A DNA stretch of 64,000 nt. Origin: Bacteroidota bacterium (GTDB lineage: Bacteria > Bacteroidota > Bacteroidia > Bacteroidales > F082). Below, piece by piece: positions 9,128-17,543 of the stretch. Position 1 is the first letter of the stretch; each line of letters begins with the position of its first letter. The notes below the pieces were generated by a model. It did not search any database, was not told the origin of the DNA, and saw only the letters and a program-made list of their open reading frames with translations. The stretch spans positions 46,219 through 110,218 of the forward strand of contig JAEWWJ010000024.1 in NCBI GenBank assembly GCA_023396415.1, read 5' to 3'. A program made the translations under genes and the position numbers.

Positions 9128-10000
9128 ATGAAAGTTATCAAAAGCAATAAACATACCTTCCCAAAATACGGACACATCCACAGTATCCATTCGTTTCCAT
9201 CAAAATATGCCGAAGCGCGGCGCGTTGACATTTGGCTTCCTGAAGATTTTGATGCCCAACAACGCCACGCGGTCTTGTACATGCACGATGGTCAAAACCT
9301 TTTCAATCCTGCAACAGGTTTTCATGGTCAAATTTGGGCTATTGACGCCGCTTTGCAGCCACTTCTTTACCAAACAAGGGTGAAACCCACCATCGTTGTT
9401 GCCATTTGGAACACCTCTAAACGCTATCAAGAGTACTTGCCCACGCCGGCTTTCGACTTTTTGAATGATGAACTACGTGAATACATCCAAAACGAACATA
9501 ACAATCCGGAACTTGTGCCTCTAAGTGATGGCTACCTTCAATTTATTGTCAAGGAGCTAAAACCATACATTGATGCACATTACCCTACCTTGACCGATGC
9601 GGCACATACCGCCATTATGGGCTCGAGTATGGGTGGTCTTATTTCGGCCTACGCCATTGCTAAATATCCACAGATTTTTGGAAATGCAGGATGTGTTAGC
9701 ACCCATTGGCCGTTGAGCCTGCATGTGAATGATACCGTTTTTTCACAACCTTTTATGCAGTGGCTTTTTGACCACCTTCCCAACCCTAAAAACCACCGGA
9801 TATATTATGATTTTGGAACAGCCACCATTGATGCATTCTACGAAATTCATCAGCTCACTATGGATCAATTGATGCGAGAAGGTGGTTATACCGAAGGTGA
9901 AAACTGGATTACCGTGAAAGACGAAGGTGCAACACATAGCGAAGAGGCATGGAAAAACCGTGTGCACATGCCCCTTGAATTTCTGCTGAGGCAAAGTTGA
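9128..10000 (+). CDS. Alpha/beta-hydrolase esterase (Esterase D-like family)
   Basis: A 290-residue alpha/beta-hydrolase without signal peptide. The strand-loop VLYMHDGQNLF near residue 55 is typical of the putative-esterase family (PF00756 type, related to enterochelin esterase). The nucleophile elbow is GSSMGG (Ser near residue 167), and the probable catalytic His lies in GATHSEEAW (about residue 268). The substrate is unknown. It has its own promoter and ends 270 bases before the phosphate region, from which it is separated by a strong palindrome. Confidence 0.87.
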   Translation: MKVIKSNKHTFPKYGHIHSIHSFPSKYAEARRVDIWLPEDFDAQQRHAVLYMHDGQNLFNPATGFHGQIWAIDAALQPLLYQTRVKPTIVVAIWNTSKRYQEYLPTPAFDFLNDELREYIQNEHNNPELVPLSDGYLQFIVKELKPYIDAHYPTLTDAAHTAIMGSSMGGLISAYAIAKYPQIFGNAGCVSTHWPLSLHVNDTVFSQPFMQWLFDHLPNPKNHRIYYDFGTATIDAFYEIHQLTMDQLMREGGYTEGENWITVKDEGATHSEEAWKNRVHMPLEFLLRQS

Positions 10001-10167
10001 TTCATCCGGTTTTAAGCTCAACTTTTTGAGTCAAAAGCATTGAAATTTCATTTCTATGACTTTACACAGGCTTAACAACAGCCAACAACAAAACCAAGCA
10101 TCATTAGATGTTGCTTTACAGTCATATTTTAAAACTCAATATATCAGCACGTTAAATAATTGTTAAA

Positions 10168-10193
10168 CCCAGCTGCAAAAATTTGCAGCTGGG
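10168..10193. promoter_or_regulatory. Near-perfect 26-base palindrome upstream of the phosphate locus
   Basis: Two 12-base arms, CCCAGCTGCAAA and TTTGCAGCTGGG, with a two-base AA centre. It ends 20 bases before the -33 element of the DUF47 promoter. There is no T tract after it, so it does not look like an intrinsic terminator of the esterase gene, although an RNA-stabilising hairpin is possible. An operator for a dimeric regulator is the alternative; the binding protein is unknown. Confidence 0.55.
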
Positions 10194-10213
10194 TAGCTGA
10201 CTTTACCTCAAGT

Positions 10214-10244
10214 TTTGATTGTATTGTAAATACCTTTACCTTTG
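10214..10244 (+). promoter_or_regulatory. Bacteroidota-type promoter of the DUF47-PiT-porin operon
   Basis: TTTG at 10214-10217, a 19-base spacer and TACCTTTG at 10237-10244. Transcription would start near 10251, just ahead of ATG 10271, which also excludes the upstream in-frame start at 10160. Confidence 0.75.
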
Positions 10245-10270
10245 GAGAGGTTTTAAAGAAAGATAATTTT

Positions 10271-10918
10271 ATGTTTACTTTACGACATGCCAATAAGTCC
10301 ATTGAACTGATCGAAAGTTTTATTGATCATATTGACAAAGGGATTCTCATCTTCAAAGAAGGTGTAGGTAATTATTTAGACGGCAACACCAAAAGTTTTC
10401 TCGACAACCTCAACACCCTGTCGTTACTTGAGACAGATGCTGACATTCTCCGGCGAAAAGTTGAAAACATTTTATATACGCAGTCGTTGATGCCTCAGTT
10501 GCGCGGCGACATTATGCGGCTGATGGAAGAATTGGACAACATTATTGATTTGGCAAAAAAAAGTTTGTATCAATTTGATGTCGAAGTCCCGTTCATCCCC
10601 CAGGAGCTACATCAAGATTTAAAAAAACTGGTAGAATTGGCGGTGGCCTCCTGCGAAGCTGTTTTGCCGGCAGCCAGAGCCTATTTTAGAGAGCCTGAGG
10701 CAGTAAAAGAAAAAATTCATCGCACCTATCTATATGAAAAAGAAACCGATAAGCTGGCTGATGCCATAAAAAGGACGGTTTTCCATGATATGCCCAACCT
10801 CAAGCTGAGTGAGAAATTTCACCTCCGATACTTTACTTTGCACATTGAAACTTTGTCGGATGCTGCCGAAAAAGCTGCCGATCTCATTTCGGTAATGGCG
10901 ATTAAACGAACTATATAA
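10271..10918 (+). CDS. DUF47 / PhoU-like protein (UPF0111 family)
   Basis: A 215-residue, mostly alpha-helical cytoplasmic protein. The frame is open from 10160, but the promoter at 10214-10244 and the family N-terminus favour ATG 10271. The acidic helix segments RLMEELDNIIDLA and YEKETDKLADAIKR are those of DUF47 proteins, which are structural relatives of PhoU and bind metals through such E/D clusters. DUF47 genes often lie directly before PiT phosphate transporter genes, as here, and are thought to modulate the transporter. It is the first gene of an operon with the PiT fusion, porin and lamin-tail lipoprotein genes. Confidence 0.9.
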   Translation: MFTLRHANKSIELIESFIDHIDKGILIFKEGVGNYLDGNTKSFLDNLNTLSLLETDADILRRKVENILYTQSLMPQLRGDIMRLMEELDNIIDLAKKSLYQFDVEVPFIPQELHQDLKKLVELAVASCEAVLPAARAYFREPEAVKEKIHRTYLYEKETDKLADAIKRTVFHDMPNLKLSEKFHLRYFTLHIETLSDAAEKAADLISVMAIKRTI

Positions 10919-10934
10919 TTTTCAAACAGCAACC

Positions 10935-11003
10935 ATGAAAAGAGATTATTTCACTCATCAACCCAAAAATAACCAAAGTATTAAAAACAAGTGTTGTTTC
11001 TAA
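10935..11003 (+). other. Possible 22-codon leader ORF overlapping the transporter start
   Basis: ATG 10935 in an A-rich context opens a short frame that ends with TAA at 11001-11003, 10 bases inside the transporter reading frame. It might couple translation to the weak GTG start at 10991, or be chance. The codon order does not form a classical slippery heptamer, so a programmed frameshift is not supported. Confidence 0.25.
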
Positions 11004-12736
11004 TCTACATATCAAGTGGCTTGTTTTTAGGTTGGTCCTTAGGCTCCAATGACGCTGCCAATATTTTTGGTAGTGCTGTAAGTTCAAAAATGATTCGTTT
11101 TCGCCAGGCAGCATTTCTTTCAAGCGTATTTGTGGTTTTAGGTGCTGTTTTTCAGGGCAAAGGCACCACCCAAACCCTCAATGCTTTAGGTGCCGTTGAT
11201 GCCTTGGCCGGTGGATTTACAGTTTCTTTGTGTGCTGCGGCAACCGTTTTTGTTATGACAAAGCGCGGACTGCCGGTTTCATCCAGTCAAGCCATCGTGG
11301 GAGCCATTATGGGCTGGATTCTTTTCACCGGCAACAACGCAAATGCCGAGGTTTTATATAAAATCGTAATCTCTTGGGTGAGTGCGCCTCTCTTAGGGCT
11401 GCTGTTTTCCGCTCTCCTCTTTCTTTTGCTTCGCAATTTTCTGAAAAAAGCAAAGATACATGTCATTAAGCTCGATGCTTACACCAGAATAGCTTTAATA
11501 ATCACAGGTGCATTTGCAGCTTATAGCTTGGGGGCCAACAATATCGCCAATGTAATGGCCGTATTTATCAGCTCAGCACCCGCGATTGAAATTGATTTTG
11601 GCATTTTTAGTCTCGATGGCGTTCAAGTGCTACTGCTTTTTGGCGGCATGTCCATTGCGGTTGGCATTTACACTTATGGCGAAAAAATGATGCGCAGTTT
11701 TGGCAATGGTATCTTGTCACTCTCGCCCGAAGCAGCCATCGTTGTTGTTTTATCGCAAGCAATGGTGTTGTTTCTTTTTTCATCGAGTCACCTTGCAAAC
11801 CTATTGCTATCCATGGGTTTACCCGCTTTTCCGCTCGTTCCGGTTTCGAGCACGCAGGTAGTAGTAGGGTCGGTTTTGGGTATCGGTTTTGTAAAGGGTT
11901 CGCGAGAGATCAATAGTAAATCCCTTGTTTCAATGGCAATGGGTTGGTTAACAACCCCACTTATTGCGGGTTTTTTCGCGTTTATATCCTTATTTTTTAT
12001 TCAAAATGTTTTCAACTTGCCAATAGCGAGTAAAGTCATTGATAACCAAGACTTTGAAATGTTTACGCGAAGTGATTTTACCTCGTCAAAGAAATTGGAT
12101 TTGGTGATACCCGGCATTTTGTTGGCAGCCACTGCATTGATAACCCTATTGGTTTTTCTTGTTTTTCGGCAACAAAAACTAAGGCTAAAAGCCGAAAACG
12201 ACCTTCTATCACAGCAGAATCAACTCTTTCAAGCACAGCGTTCCCTATCGGAAATGGAAATGAAAGCCATTCAATCAAAAAATGAAGTGCTTCAAACCCA
12301 TCTTGAAACTAGAAGAAAAGAGTTTATTGACATGGCTTTTAACCTTACCGAGCAACGAATGTTTCTTGAAGAAATTACTGCCCGATTGGATGCCATCAAC
12401 CCATCCGAAGAGCAGGCCGTGGTTAGAAACAACCTCAAAAACACCATTAGCTTTATCAGACAAAAAATGTCGTTTTCGCGAGAAAAAGAAACCTTTTACG
12501 GCGAGGTAGAGCAAGTGCATAAAGATTTCAAAATGAAGCTTGAAGCTGCTTTTCCAAACCTTACCGATCAAGAAAAAAAATTAGCTACCTTAATTAGACT
12601 GAACCTCTCGAACAAAGAAATTGCCACCTTACTCAGCATCTCGCCTAAGAGCGTGGAGGTGTCGCGCTACCGACTGAAAAGAAAGCTCAAACTGGAGAAA
12701 AATGATAATCTTTTACAATTTATCAATACCATTTAA
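10991..12736 (+). CDS. PiT inorganic phosphate transporter fused to coiled coil and LuxR-type helix-turn-helix
   Basis: A 581-residue fusion. Residues 1-350 are a PiT (PF01384-type) permease: the two inverted halves carry GSNDAAN (18-24) with PVSSSQAIVG, and GANNIAN (about 181) with PVSSTQVVVG (about 284). An additional hydrophobic helix at about 371-392 is followed by a basic RQQKLRLK stretch, placing the C-terminus in the cytoplasm by the positive-inside rule. A Q/E-rich coiled coil follows (about 396-480), then a helix-turn-helix (about 520-572) with LTDQEKKL, NLSNKEIATLLSISPKSVE and RYRLKRKL. This helix-to-HTH unit is the one usually found after TPR sensors in Bacteroidota regulators. Start is GTG 10991 (TTG 10994 possible), since a TAA lies three codons upstream. 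Phosphate is the expected substrate; DNA binding is inferred. Confidence 0.92.
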   Translation: MLFLIYISSGLFLGWSLGSNDAANIFGSAVSSKMIRFRQAAFLSSVFVVLGAVFQGKGTTQTLNALGAVDALAGGFTVSLCAAATVFVMTKRGLPVSSSQAIVGAIMGWILFTGNNANAEVLYKIVISWVSAPLLGLLFSALLFLLLRNFLKKAKIHVIKLDAYTRIALIITGAFAAYSLGANNIANVMAVFISSAPAIEIDFGIFSLDGVQVLLLFGGMSIAVGIYTYGEKMMRSFGNGILSLSPEAAIVVVLSQAMVLFLFSSSHLANLLLSMGLPAFPLVPVSSTQVVVGSVLGIGFVKGSREINSKSLVSMAMGWLTTPLIAGFFAFISLFFIQNVFNLPIASKVIDNQDFEMFTRSDFTSSKKLDLVIPGILLAATALITLLVFLVFRQQKLRLKAENDLLSQQNQLFQAQRSLSEMEMKAIQSKNEVLQTHLETRRKEFIDMAFNLTEQRMFLEEITARLDAINPSEEQAVVRNNLKNTISFIRQKMSFSREKETFYGEVEQVHKDFKMKLEAAFPNLTDQEKKLATLIRLNLSNKEIATLLSISPKSVEVSRYRLKRKLKLEKNDNLLQFINTI

Positions 12737-12751
12737 TTAAATTTTAAACCT

Positions 12752-14338
12752 ATGAAGAAAATTATTCTGTTAATGGCTGCTTGGATTGGGCTCGGAACCG
12801 CGCTTCTTTTCGGGCAAACGACCCAAATTACCGGCACGGTTACCTCCGATCATGCCGGTGAAGTGTTGGGCGAAACTGTGGTCAGCCTCAAAGGTACAAA
12901 CCAGTCAGTGGTAACCAACAAAAATGGAATGTACACCATCACCCTGCAAATTGCCGATGGACAAGTGCTGGTTTTCTCGCATCCCGATCACAATGTGCTG
13001 GAGATGCCCCTGAACGGCAAAACCACCCTCGATGTAACGCTTAACAGCAATGTACGTTACAACCAATATGGCGTAAAAGTGAACCGAAATCCACTTCAAG
13101 TGGAAGAACGTAACGGCATTTTGGTGATGCAAAGTCTTAAAGATGACTACCGGATATGGTTCGACTTCCGTGTTCAGGTGGATGGTGCCATGTTCTCAAA
13201 AGAAACCATGAACCCCATCGGAAACGGGACCTCCATCCGCAGGGCGCGCTTGGCTGCAAAGGTTGAGTTTGCCAAAAACTGGTATGGCGAAATTGACCTC
13301 GATTTCTCTAACTCTGAACTCGAACTCAAAGATGCCTATCTGCAATACGCTTTCAACAATGGTTTGGAGCTGAAAGCCGGTAACTTCAAAGAAGGTTTCT
13401 CAATGGAATCAACCACCACCTCACGGTACCTCACCTTTATTGAAAGGCCAAGTGTGATTTCAGCTTTTGCTCCCTCACGTCATATTGGTGTGGCAGCAAT
13501 TTACAGCTATAAAGGCCTGTTAGGAGTTGGAGGTATTCATTTCCAAGACATTGGCGGTGTTGAGGAACGTATGTTTTCCAAAGATAACAACAAAGATTTT
13601 GGACAAGATGAAGGTGTTTCTTTCACTGGAAAGTTGGTAGCCATGCCTTTTTACAATGACAAGAACAAAGGCTTGCACATTGGCGTGGCCGGTTCGTATC
13701 GCACACCCAAAACCGATGCCGAAGTGCGCGGAACCATGCGCTATTCCAGCCGCTCGCTCACTTCCATCAACCGCAAAAAATATATGGATACCGATCTTAT
13801 CGGAAACATTAGCTATGCTACCCTCACCGGACTTGAATTGGCTGCCTACAAAAACAACTTCAGATTGCAAGGCGAATATGTAATGAACAACGTTCACCGC
13901 ACACTTGACCTGCCAACAGAAAAATTCGATGGCTTTTATGCCATGGGAACCTATTTGATTTTTGGCGGAAAATACAACTACAACACTTCTGAAGGTGAGT
14001 TCACTCAAATCACGCGCGGAAAAAAATGGGGCGACTTGGAATTGGCTCTCCGTTACGATTATTTAAGTCTCAACAGCAAGGGCGATGGTAAAATAATGGG
14101 CGGATCGGGCGAAGGATATACCTTGGGCCTCAACTACTACGCTAACAACAACGTGAAAATCATGCTTAACTACGCCTATGTCAACCACGACCGCTATGCC
14201 AACGGAAAAGGCAAATTGTTTGTTGGATACAATGAGGCAGGAAGCCTCACCACCGACCCAAAACAAGTTGTTGATGCTTCGGGCAAAGCCGGGGAAGATT
14301 TCCACATGATAGCTATCCGCTTAGAAGTTGATTTTTAA
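12752..14338 (+). CDS. OprO/OprP-type phosphate-selective porin with N-terminal regulatory-like domain
   Basis: A 528-residue outer-membrane protein. Signal peptide (residues 1-21), then a small beta domain of the carboxypeptidase-regulatory type (about 25-100: TQITGTVTSDHAGEVLGETV), then a beta-barrel starting with IWFDFRVQVDGAMF and containing ELKAGNFKEGFSMES, which resembles the Porin O/P family. It ends in an aromatic residue (RLEVDF), as outer-membrane barrels do. It lies 15 bases after the PiT fusion gene and is surely in the same operon, giving a matching outer-membrane route for phosphate. Selectivity for phosphate or polyphosphate is family-based inference. Confidence 0.88.
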   Translation: MKKIILLMAAWIGLGTALLFGQTTQITGTVTSDHAGEVLGETVVSLKGTNQSVVTNKNGMYTITLQIADGQVLVFSHPDHNVLEMPLNGKTTLDVTLNSNVRYNQYGVKVNRNPLQVEERNGILVMQSLKDDYRIWFDFRVQVDGAMFSKETMNPIGNGTSIRRARLAAKVEFAKNWYGEIDLDFSNSELELKDAYLQYAFNNGLELKAGNFKEGFSMESTTTSRYLTFIERPSVISAFAPSRHIGVAAIYSYKGLLGVGGIHFQDIGGVEERMFSKDNNKDFGQDEGVSFTGKLVAMPFYNDKNKGLHIGVAGSYRTPKTDAEVRGTMRYSSRSLTSINRKKYMDTDLIGNISYATLTGLELAAYKNNFRLQGEYVMNNVHRTLDLPTEKFDGFYAMGTYLIFGGKYNYNTSEGEFTQITRGKKWGDLELALRYDYLSLNSKGDGKIMGGSGEGYTLGLNYYANNNVKIMLNYAYVNHDRYANGKGKLFVGYNEAGSLTTDPKQVVDASGKAGEDFHMIAIRLEVDF

Positions 14339-14363
14339 TCATTTATAAAAAATATTTTTAACA

Positions 14364-16823
14364 ATGAAAACGAAATTATTCATTTTTTCAATGCTCTTTC
14401 TCGCTTTGCTTTCGGGCTGTGTGAAAGACGAAGTGTACGAAGGAGCACCTTCAATCTCAGAGCTTGCCATCAAACCGCAAGCACCTATAACCGACCAAGT
14501 TGTGGTTGTTTCAGCCAAAGTAATAGCAATCAGTGGCGTGGGCGATGTAAAACTATACTACAAAGCCGGCTCCGACAGCTTCACCGAAGTGGCCATGACA
14601 CTTGCTTCGGGTTCCTCCAATATTTATAATGGCCAAGTACCCGGCCAAGCCGATGGCGTAACCGTGAACTATTACATCAAAGCTACCAATAAATCAGGGC
14701 TGGCATCAGTGGCTCCCGAGGGTGCTCCTGCCACCACCGCTGCCTATACCATTGGTGCTCCGCTTATTCAAATGAATGAGCTCTATAGCCGTGGAACGGT
14801 TGACGCACCCGATTGGGTTGAGCTTTACAACGCTTCAGATGTGGCTGTTGACATCAGCGGGTATAAAATTTACGACAGTGGCGGACAAGCAGGTTCTAAA
14901 CCTAAAAAGGAAATCCCGGCAGGAACGACCATTGCACCCAAAGGATTTTACGTAATTGTAGTTGACGATGGCACCGAAACCGGTTTTGGCCTGAGCAGCG
15001 CCGGCGAGCAAGTGTGGTTTGAAAATGCTGCTGGTAACCTGATTGACAATGTTACTTTCCCCATGTTTGAGCCCACACAATCCTACGGCAGAGTGCCCGA
15101 TGGCGGCAATTGGGAAATCCTCAACAGCCCAAGTCCAAATGCACCAAACTCCACCGACATTCCTCTTCCAAACCTCTACATCAACGAAATATATTCACAA
15201 GGAACCGTCGAATCTCCCGACTGGGTTGAGATTTATAACGCCTCGCCTTTTGATGCCGACCTCAGCGGATGGAAAATATATGACGGCGGCGGACAAGCAG
15301 GATCGAAACCCAAAAAAGATCTTCCTGCCGGAACAATCCTTCCTTCGAAAGGATTCATCGTTATCATCGTTGACGATGAAACTGAATCAGGATTTGGCCT
15401 CTCGTCAAACGGCGAACAAATTTGGTTGGAAAATCCACAAGGCATTGTAGCCAAAGATGTAACTTTTCCTGCACTCAGCAATACGCAATCATTCGGTTGT
15501 TTCCCCGATGGAAGCGACCAACTCCGCATTTTTGAAACCATTACTCCCGGCGCTGCCAATAGCGATGCTGTTCCTGCCGCCATCAGAGTTGTCATCAACG
15601 AAGTTTACTCACGAGGCACATTAGAAGAACCCGATTGGGTTGAAATTTATAACGATGGCAATGATCCTGTTGATCTTTCTGGTTGGAAAATCTACGACAG
15701 CGGTGGACAGTCGGGAAGCAAACCAAAAATGGAAATTCCGACCGGAACAACCATCGCAGCCAAAGGATTTATTGTTATCACCGTTGATGATGAAAGTTTA
15801 GCAGGCTTTGGACTTTCTTCTAATGGTGAAAAAGTTTGGTTCGAAAACACAACTGCCGTGGTTGATAGTGTCGAGTTTCCCATGATGAGCGAAACCCAAT
15901 CCTATGGCCGTTTTCCCGATGGTTCCAACAACCTCCAATTGTTAGAAACCATTACCAAAGGCGCACCCAACAGCAATGCCATGCCCAATGTGGTGGTGGT
16001 TATGATGAACGAAGTCTATTCAAGAGGCAGCCTAGAAGAACCCGATTGGGTTGAAATTTATAACGATGGCACCGAAGCTGTTGACCTGTCAGGATGGAAA
16101 ATATACGACAGCGGCGGCCAAGCAGGCAGTAAACCGAAAATGGAATTCCCTGCCGGCACAACCATCGCTGCCAAAGGCTTTTTTGTCATCACCGTTGATG
16201 ATGAAAGTGCTGCCGGATTTGGTCTCTCATCAGGCGGCGAAAAAGTTTGGTTTGAAAACGCCGCAGGAGTGGTTGTTGATAGCATTGAGTTTCCCGCATT
16301 GGAAACCGGCACTTCCTATGGCAGATATCCCGATGGAAGTACCAACCTGCAAATAATGGCCACCGTAACCAAAGGTGCAGCCAACTCCAATGCAATCCCC
16401 GGCGGTATTGTTGTGGTGATGAATGAAGCCTATTCGCGCGGAACAACCACAGACCCTGATTGGATTGAAATTTACAACGACTCCAATGTTGACGTTGACC
16501 TCACCGGATATAAAATCTACGACAGTGGCGGACTAAACGGCACCAAACCTAAAAAAGAATTCCCCGCCGGAACTATAATCCCTTCTAAAGGATTTTATGT
16601 CATTGTGGTGGACGATGCCGACCCTTCGGGCTTTGGCCTTGGAAGTGGTGGTGATGAAGCATGGCTCGAAAAGCCTGACGGAACAGTGATTGATAATGTT
16701 GTCATACCTGCGCTGGAGGTAACCCAATCCTATGGCAGAATGCCCGATGGCTCCGAAAACTGGCAAGTCCTCAACACCATCACCCGCGGAACCTCTAACA
16801 ACATTGTAAAACGCAGAAGATAA
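14364..16823 (+). CDS. Lipoprotein with five lamin-tail domain repeats
   Basis: An 819-residue exported lipoprotein (lipobox LLSGC, Cys19). An Ig-like domain (about 25-130) is followed by five tandem lamin-tail (LTD, PF00932-type) units starting near residues 134, 270, 409, 545 and 684, each with NE.YSRG, PDWVEIYN, SGWKIYDSGGQ and PKGF or AKGF followed by V.VDD. There is no nuclease or phosphatase domain, so it is probably a binding or scaffolding surface protein. It follows the porin gene by 25 bases and ends before a strong hairpin. The C-terminus lacks a T9SS sorting domain and is basic (VKRRR). Its ligand is unknown. Confidence 0.88.
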   Translation: MKTKLFIFSMLFLALLSGCVKDEVYEGAPSISELAIKPQAPITDQVVVVSAKVIAISGVGDVKLYYKAGSDSFTEVAMTLASGSSNIYNGQVPGQADGVTVNYYIKATNKSGLASVAPEGAPATTAAYTIGAPLIQMNELYSRGTVDAPDWVELYNASDVAVDISGYKIYDSGGQAGSKPKKEIPAGTTIAPKGFYVIVVDDGTETGFGLSSAGEQVWFENAAGNLIDNVTFPMFEPTQSYGRVPDGGNWEILNSPSPNAPNSTDIPLPNLYINEIYSQGTVESPDWVEIYNASPFDADLSGWKIYDGGGQAGSKPKKDLPAGTILPSKGFIVIIVDDETESGFGLSSNGEQIWLENPQGIVAKDVTFPALSNTQSFGCFPDGSDQLRIFETITPGAANSDAVPAAIRVVINEVYSRGTLEEPDWVEIYNDGNDPVDLSGWKIYDSGGQSGSKPKMEIPTGTTIAAKGFIVITVDDESLAGFGLSSNGEKVWFENTTAVVDSVEFPMMSETQSYGRFPDGSNNLQLLETITKGAPNSNAMPNVVVVMMNEVYSRGSLEEPDWVEIYNDGTEAVDLSGWKIYDSGGQAGSKPKMEFPAGTTIAAKGFFVITVDDESAAGFGLSSGGEKVWFENAAGVVVDSIEFPALETGTSYGRYPDGSTNLQIMATVTKGAANSNAIPGGIVVVMNEAYSRGTTTDPDWIEIYNDSNVDVDLTGYKIYDSGGLNGTKPKKEFPAGTIIPSKGFYVIVVDDADPSGFGLGSGGDEAWLEKPDGTVIDNVVIPALEVTQSYGRMPDGSENWQVLNTITRGTSNNIVKRRR
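14763..16800 (+). repeat. Five tandem lamin-tail coding repeats of about 410 bases
   Basis: Units begin near 14763, 15173, 15588, 15997 and 16413. Units three and four are the closest: a stretch from GAAGAACCCGATTGGGTTGA onward is identical at about 15625 and 16035, pointing to recent duplication within the gene. Confidence 0.85.
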
Positions 16824-16835
16824 TCACTAACACAG

Positions 16836-16876
16836 CCTTCACCAAAGCCATAAAATAATCTCAGCTTTGGTGAAGG
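16836..16876 (+). terminator. Strong hairpin after the lamin-tail lipoprotein gene
   Basis: CCTTCACCAAAGC (16836-16848) and GCTTTGGTGAAGG (16864-16876) form a perfect 13-base stem with a 15-base loop. The following bases lack a clear T tract, so it may be an RNA-stabilising or partial terminator structure. Confidence 0.6.
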
Positions 16877-16897
16877 TTAGTTCTAACATACAAAAAA

Positions 16898-17539
16898 ATG
16901 ACACAAGAAAAAATGCAAATTGGAGAAATCTCAAAGCCGCGCTTCGAGTTCAGAACGTTTGGACAAAATTTTGATCATGCCCATTTCCGCATGGCGCGCC
17001 TGTCCGTACCCATCCCCGAAAAGGTTTGGGAGCGCCATTCCGACGAAATTTATATCCTCTCGCGCACCAACAACATCAACAACACCAAAATCCGCGATGG
17101 AAAAATGGACATCAAAACTTTTGTCCAATCCACCGATGGACTTGAACAATGGAATCCTTTAATGAAAGGTGAATTTCCAATGCAAAAAGAGGTGTTGATG
17201 AATGAGGTTTTTCCAGCCTTCATGGTTCAGATGCCCGAAATTACTACCGAAACTGTTAGTTATGAAGCATTTATCACGATGATTCAAAACCACCCCGATC
17301 TTGCTGCTGTGAAAGTGCACAAAAAAAGATGGGGGTATATGGTCAACAACACCATTTGCGAAGTTGGCGAGGTGCTGGTGAACGGAGCAAAAATCATCAC
17401 CATTAATTCCGAATCAACAGAAACGGAGGACATTCTCAAAACCATCAAAGAGGTTGGCCTCGAAGGTGTTGAAAACATCAACTATCTGCAAGCCATCAAA
17501 AGAGTGATCGGAATGATTGACAAACCTTTAGCAAACTAA
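16898..17539 (+). CDS. Divergent CYTH-like protein of unknown function
   Basis: A 213-residue cytoplasmic protein. It has a segment NTKIRDGKMDIK (about residues 59-70) and a later VKVHKKRWGYMVNNTICEVG that look like the basic strands of CYTH/triphosphate-tunnel domains, but the N-terminus is FEFRTFGQ rather than the diagnostic ExExK. Together with the true CYTH gene starting 4 bases after its stop, this suggests a degenerate or specialised paralogue, perhaps a partner subunit. The family assignment is inference from pattern and context; it may instead be an unrelated fold. It lies between two strong hairpins and so probably forms a two-gene unit with the CYTH gene. Confidence 0.75.
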   Translation: MTQEKMQIGEISKPRFEFRTFGQNFDHAHFRMARLSVPIPEKVWERHSDEIYILSRTNNINNTKIRDGKMDIKTFVQSTDGLEQWNPLMKGEFPMQKEVLMNEVFPAFMVQMPEITTETVSYEAFITMIQNHPDLAAVKVHKKRWGYMVNNTICEVGEVLVNGAKIITINSESTETEDILKTIKEVGLEGVENINYLQAIKRVIGMIDKPLAN

Positions 17540-17543
17540 CACC

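Noticed and set aside
10160..10270. N-terminal extension of the DUF47 protein by 37 codons
   Set aside because: It contains the palindrome's right arm and the whole promoter, and its residues do not resemble the family; ATG 10271 is the better start.
10983..11003. Programmed -1 frameshift joining the leader ORF to the PiT gene
   Set aside because: The codons AAA AAC are preceded by T, so no canonical slippery heptamer exists, and PiT proteins need no such N-terminal extension.
15233..15598. Long opposite-strand open frames within the lamin-tail gene, and similar ones at 16058-16446
   Set aside because: They mirror the repetitive codons of the real gene and have no family features.
14763..16800. 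CRISPR-like or satellite repeat array
   Set aside because: Repeats are about 410 bases, in frame, and encode lamin-tail domains.
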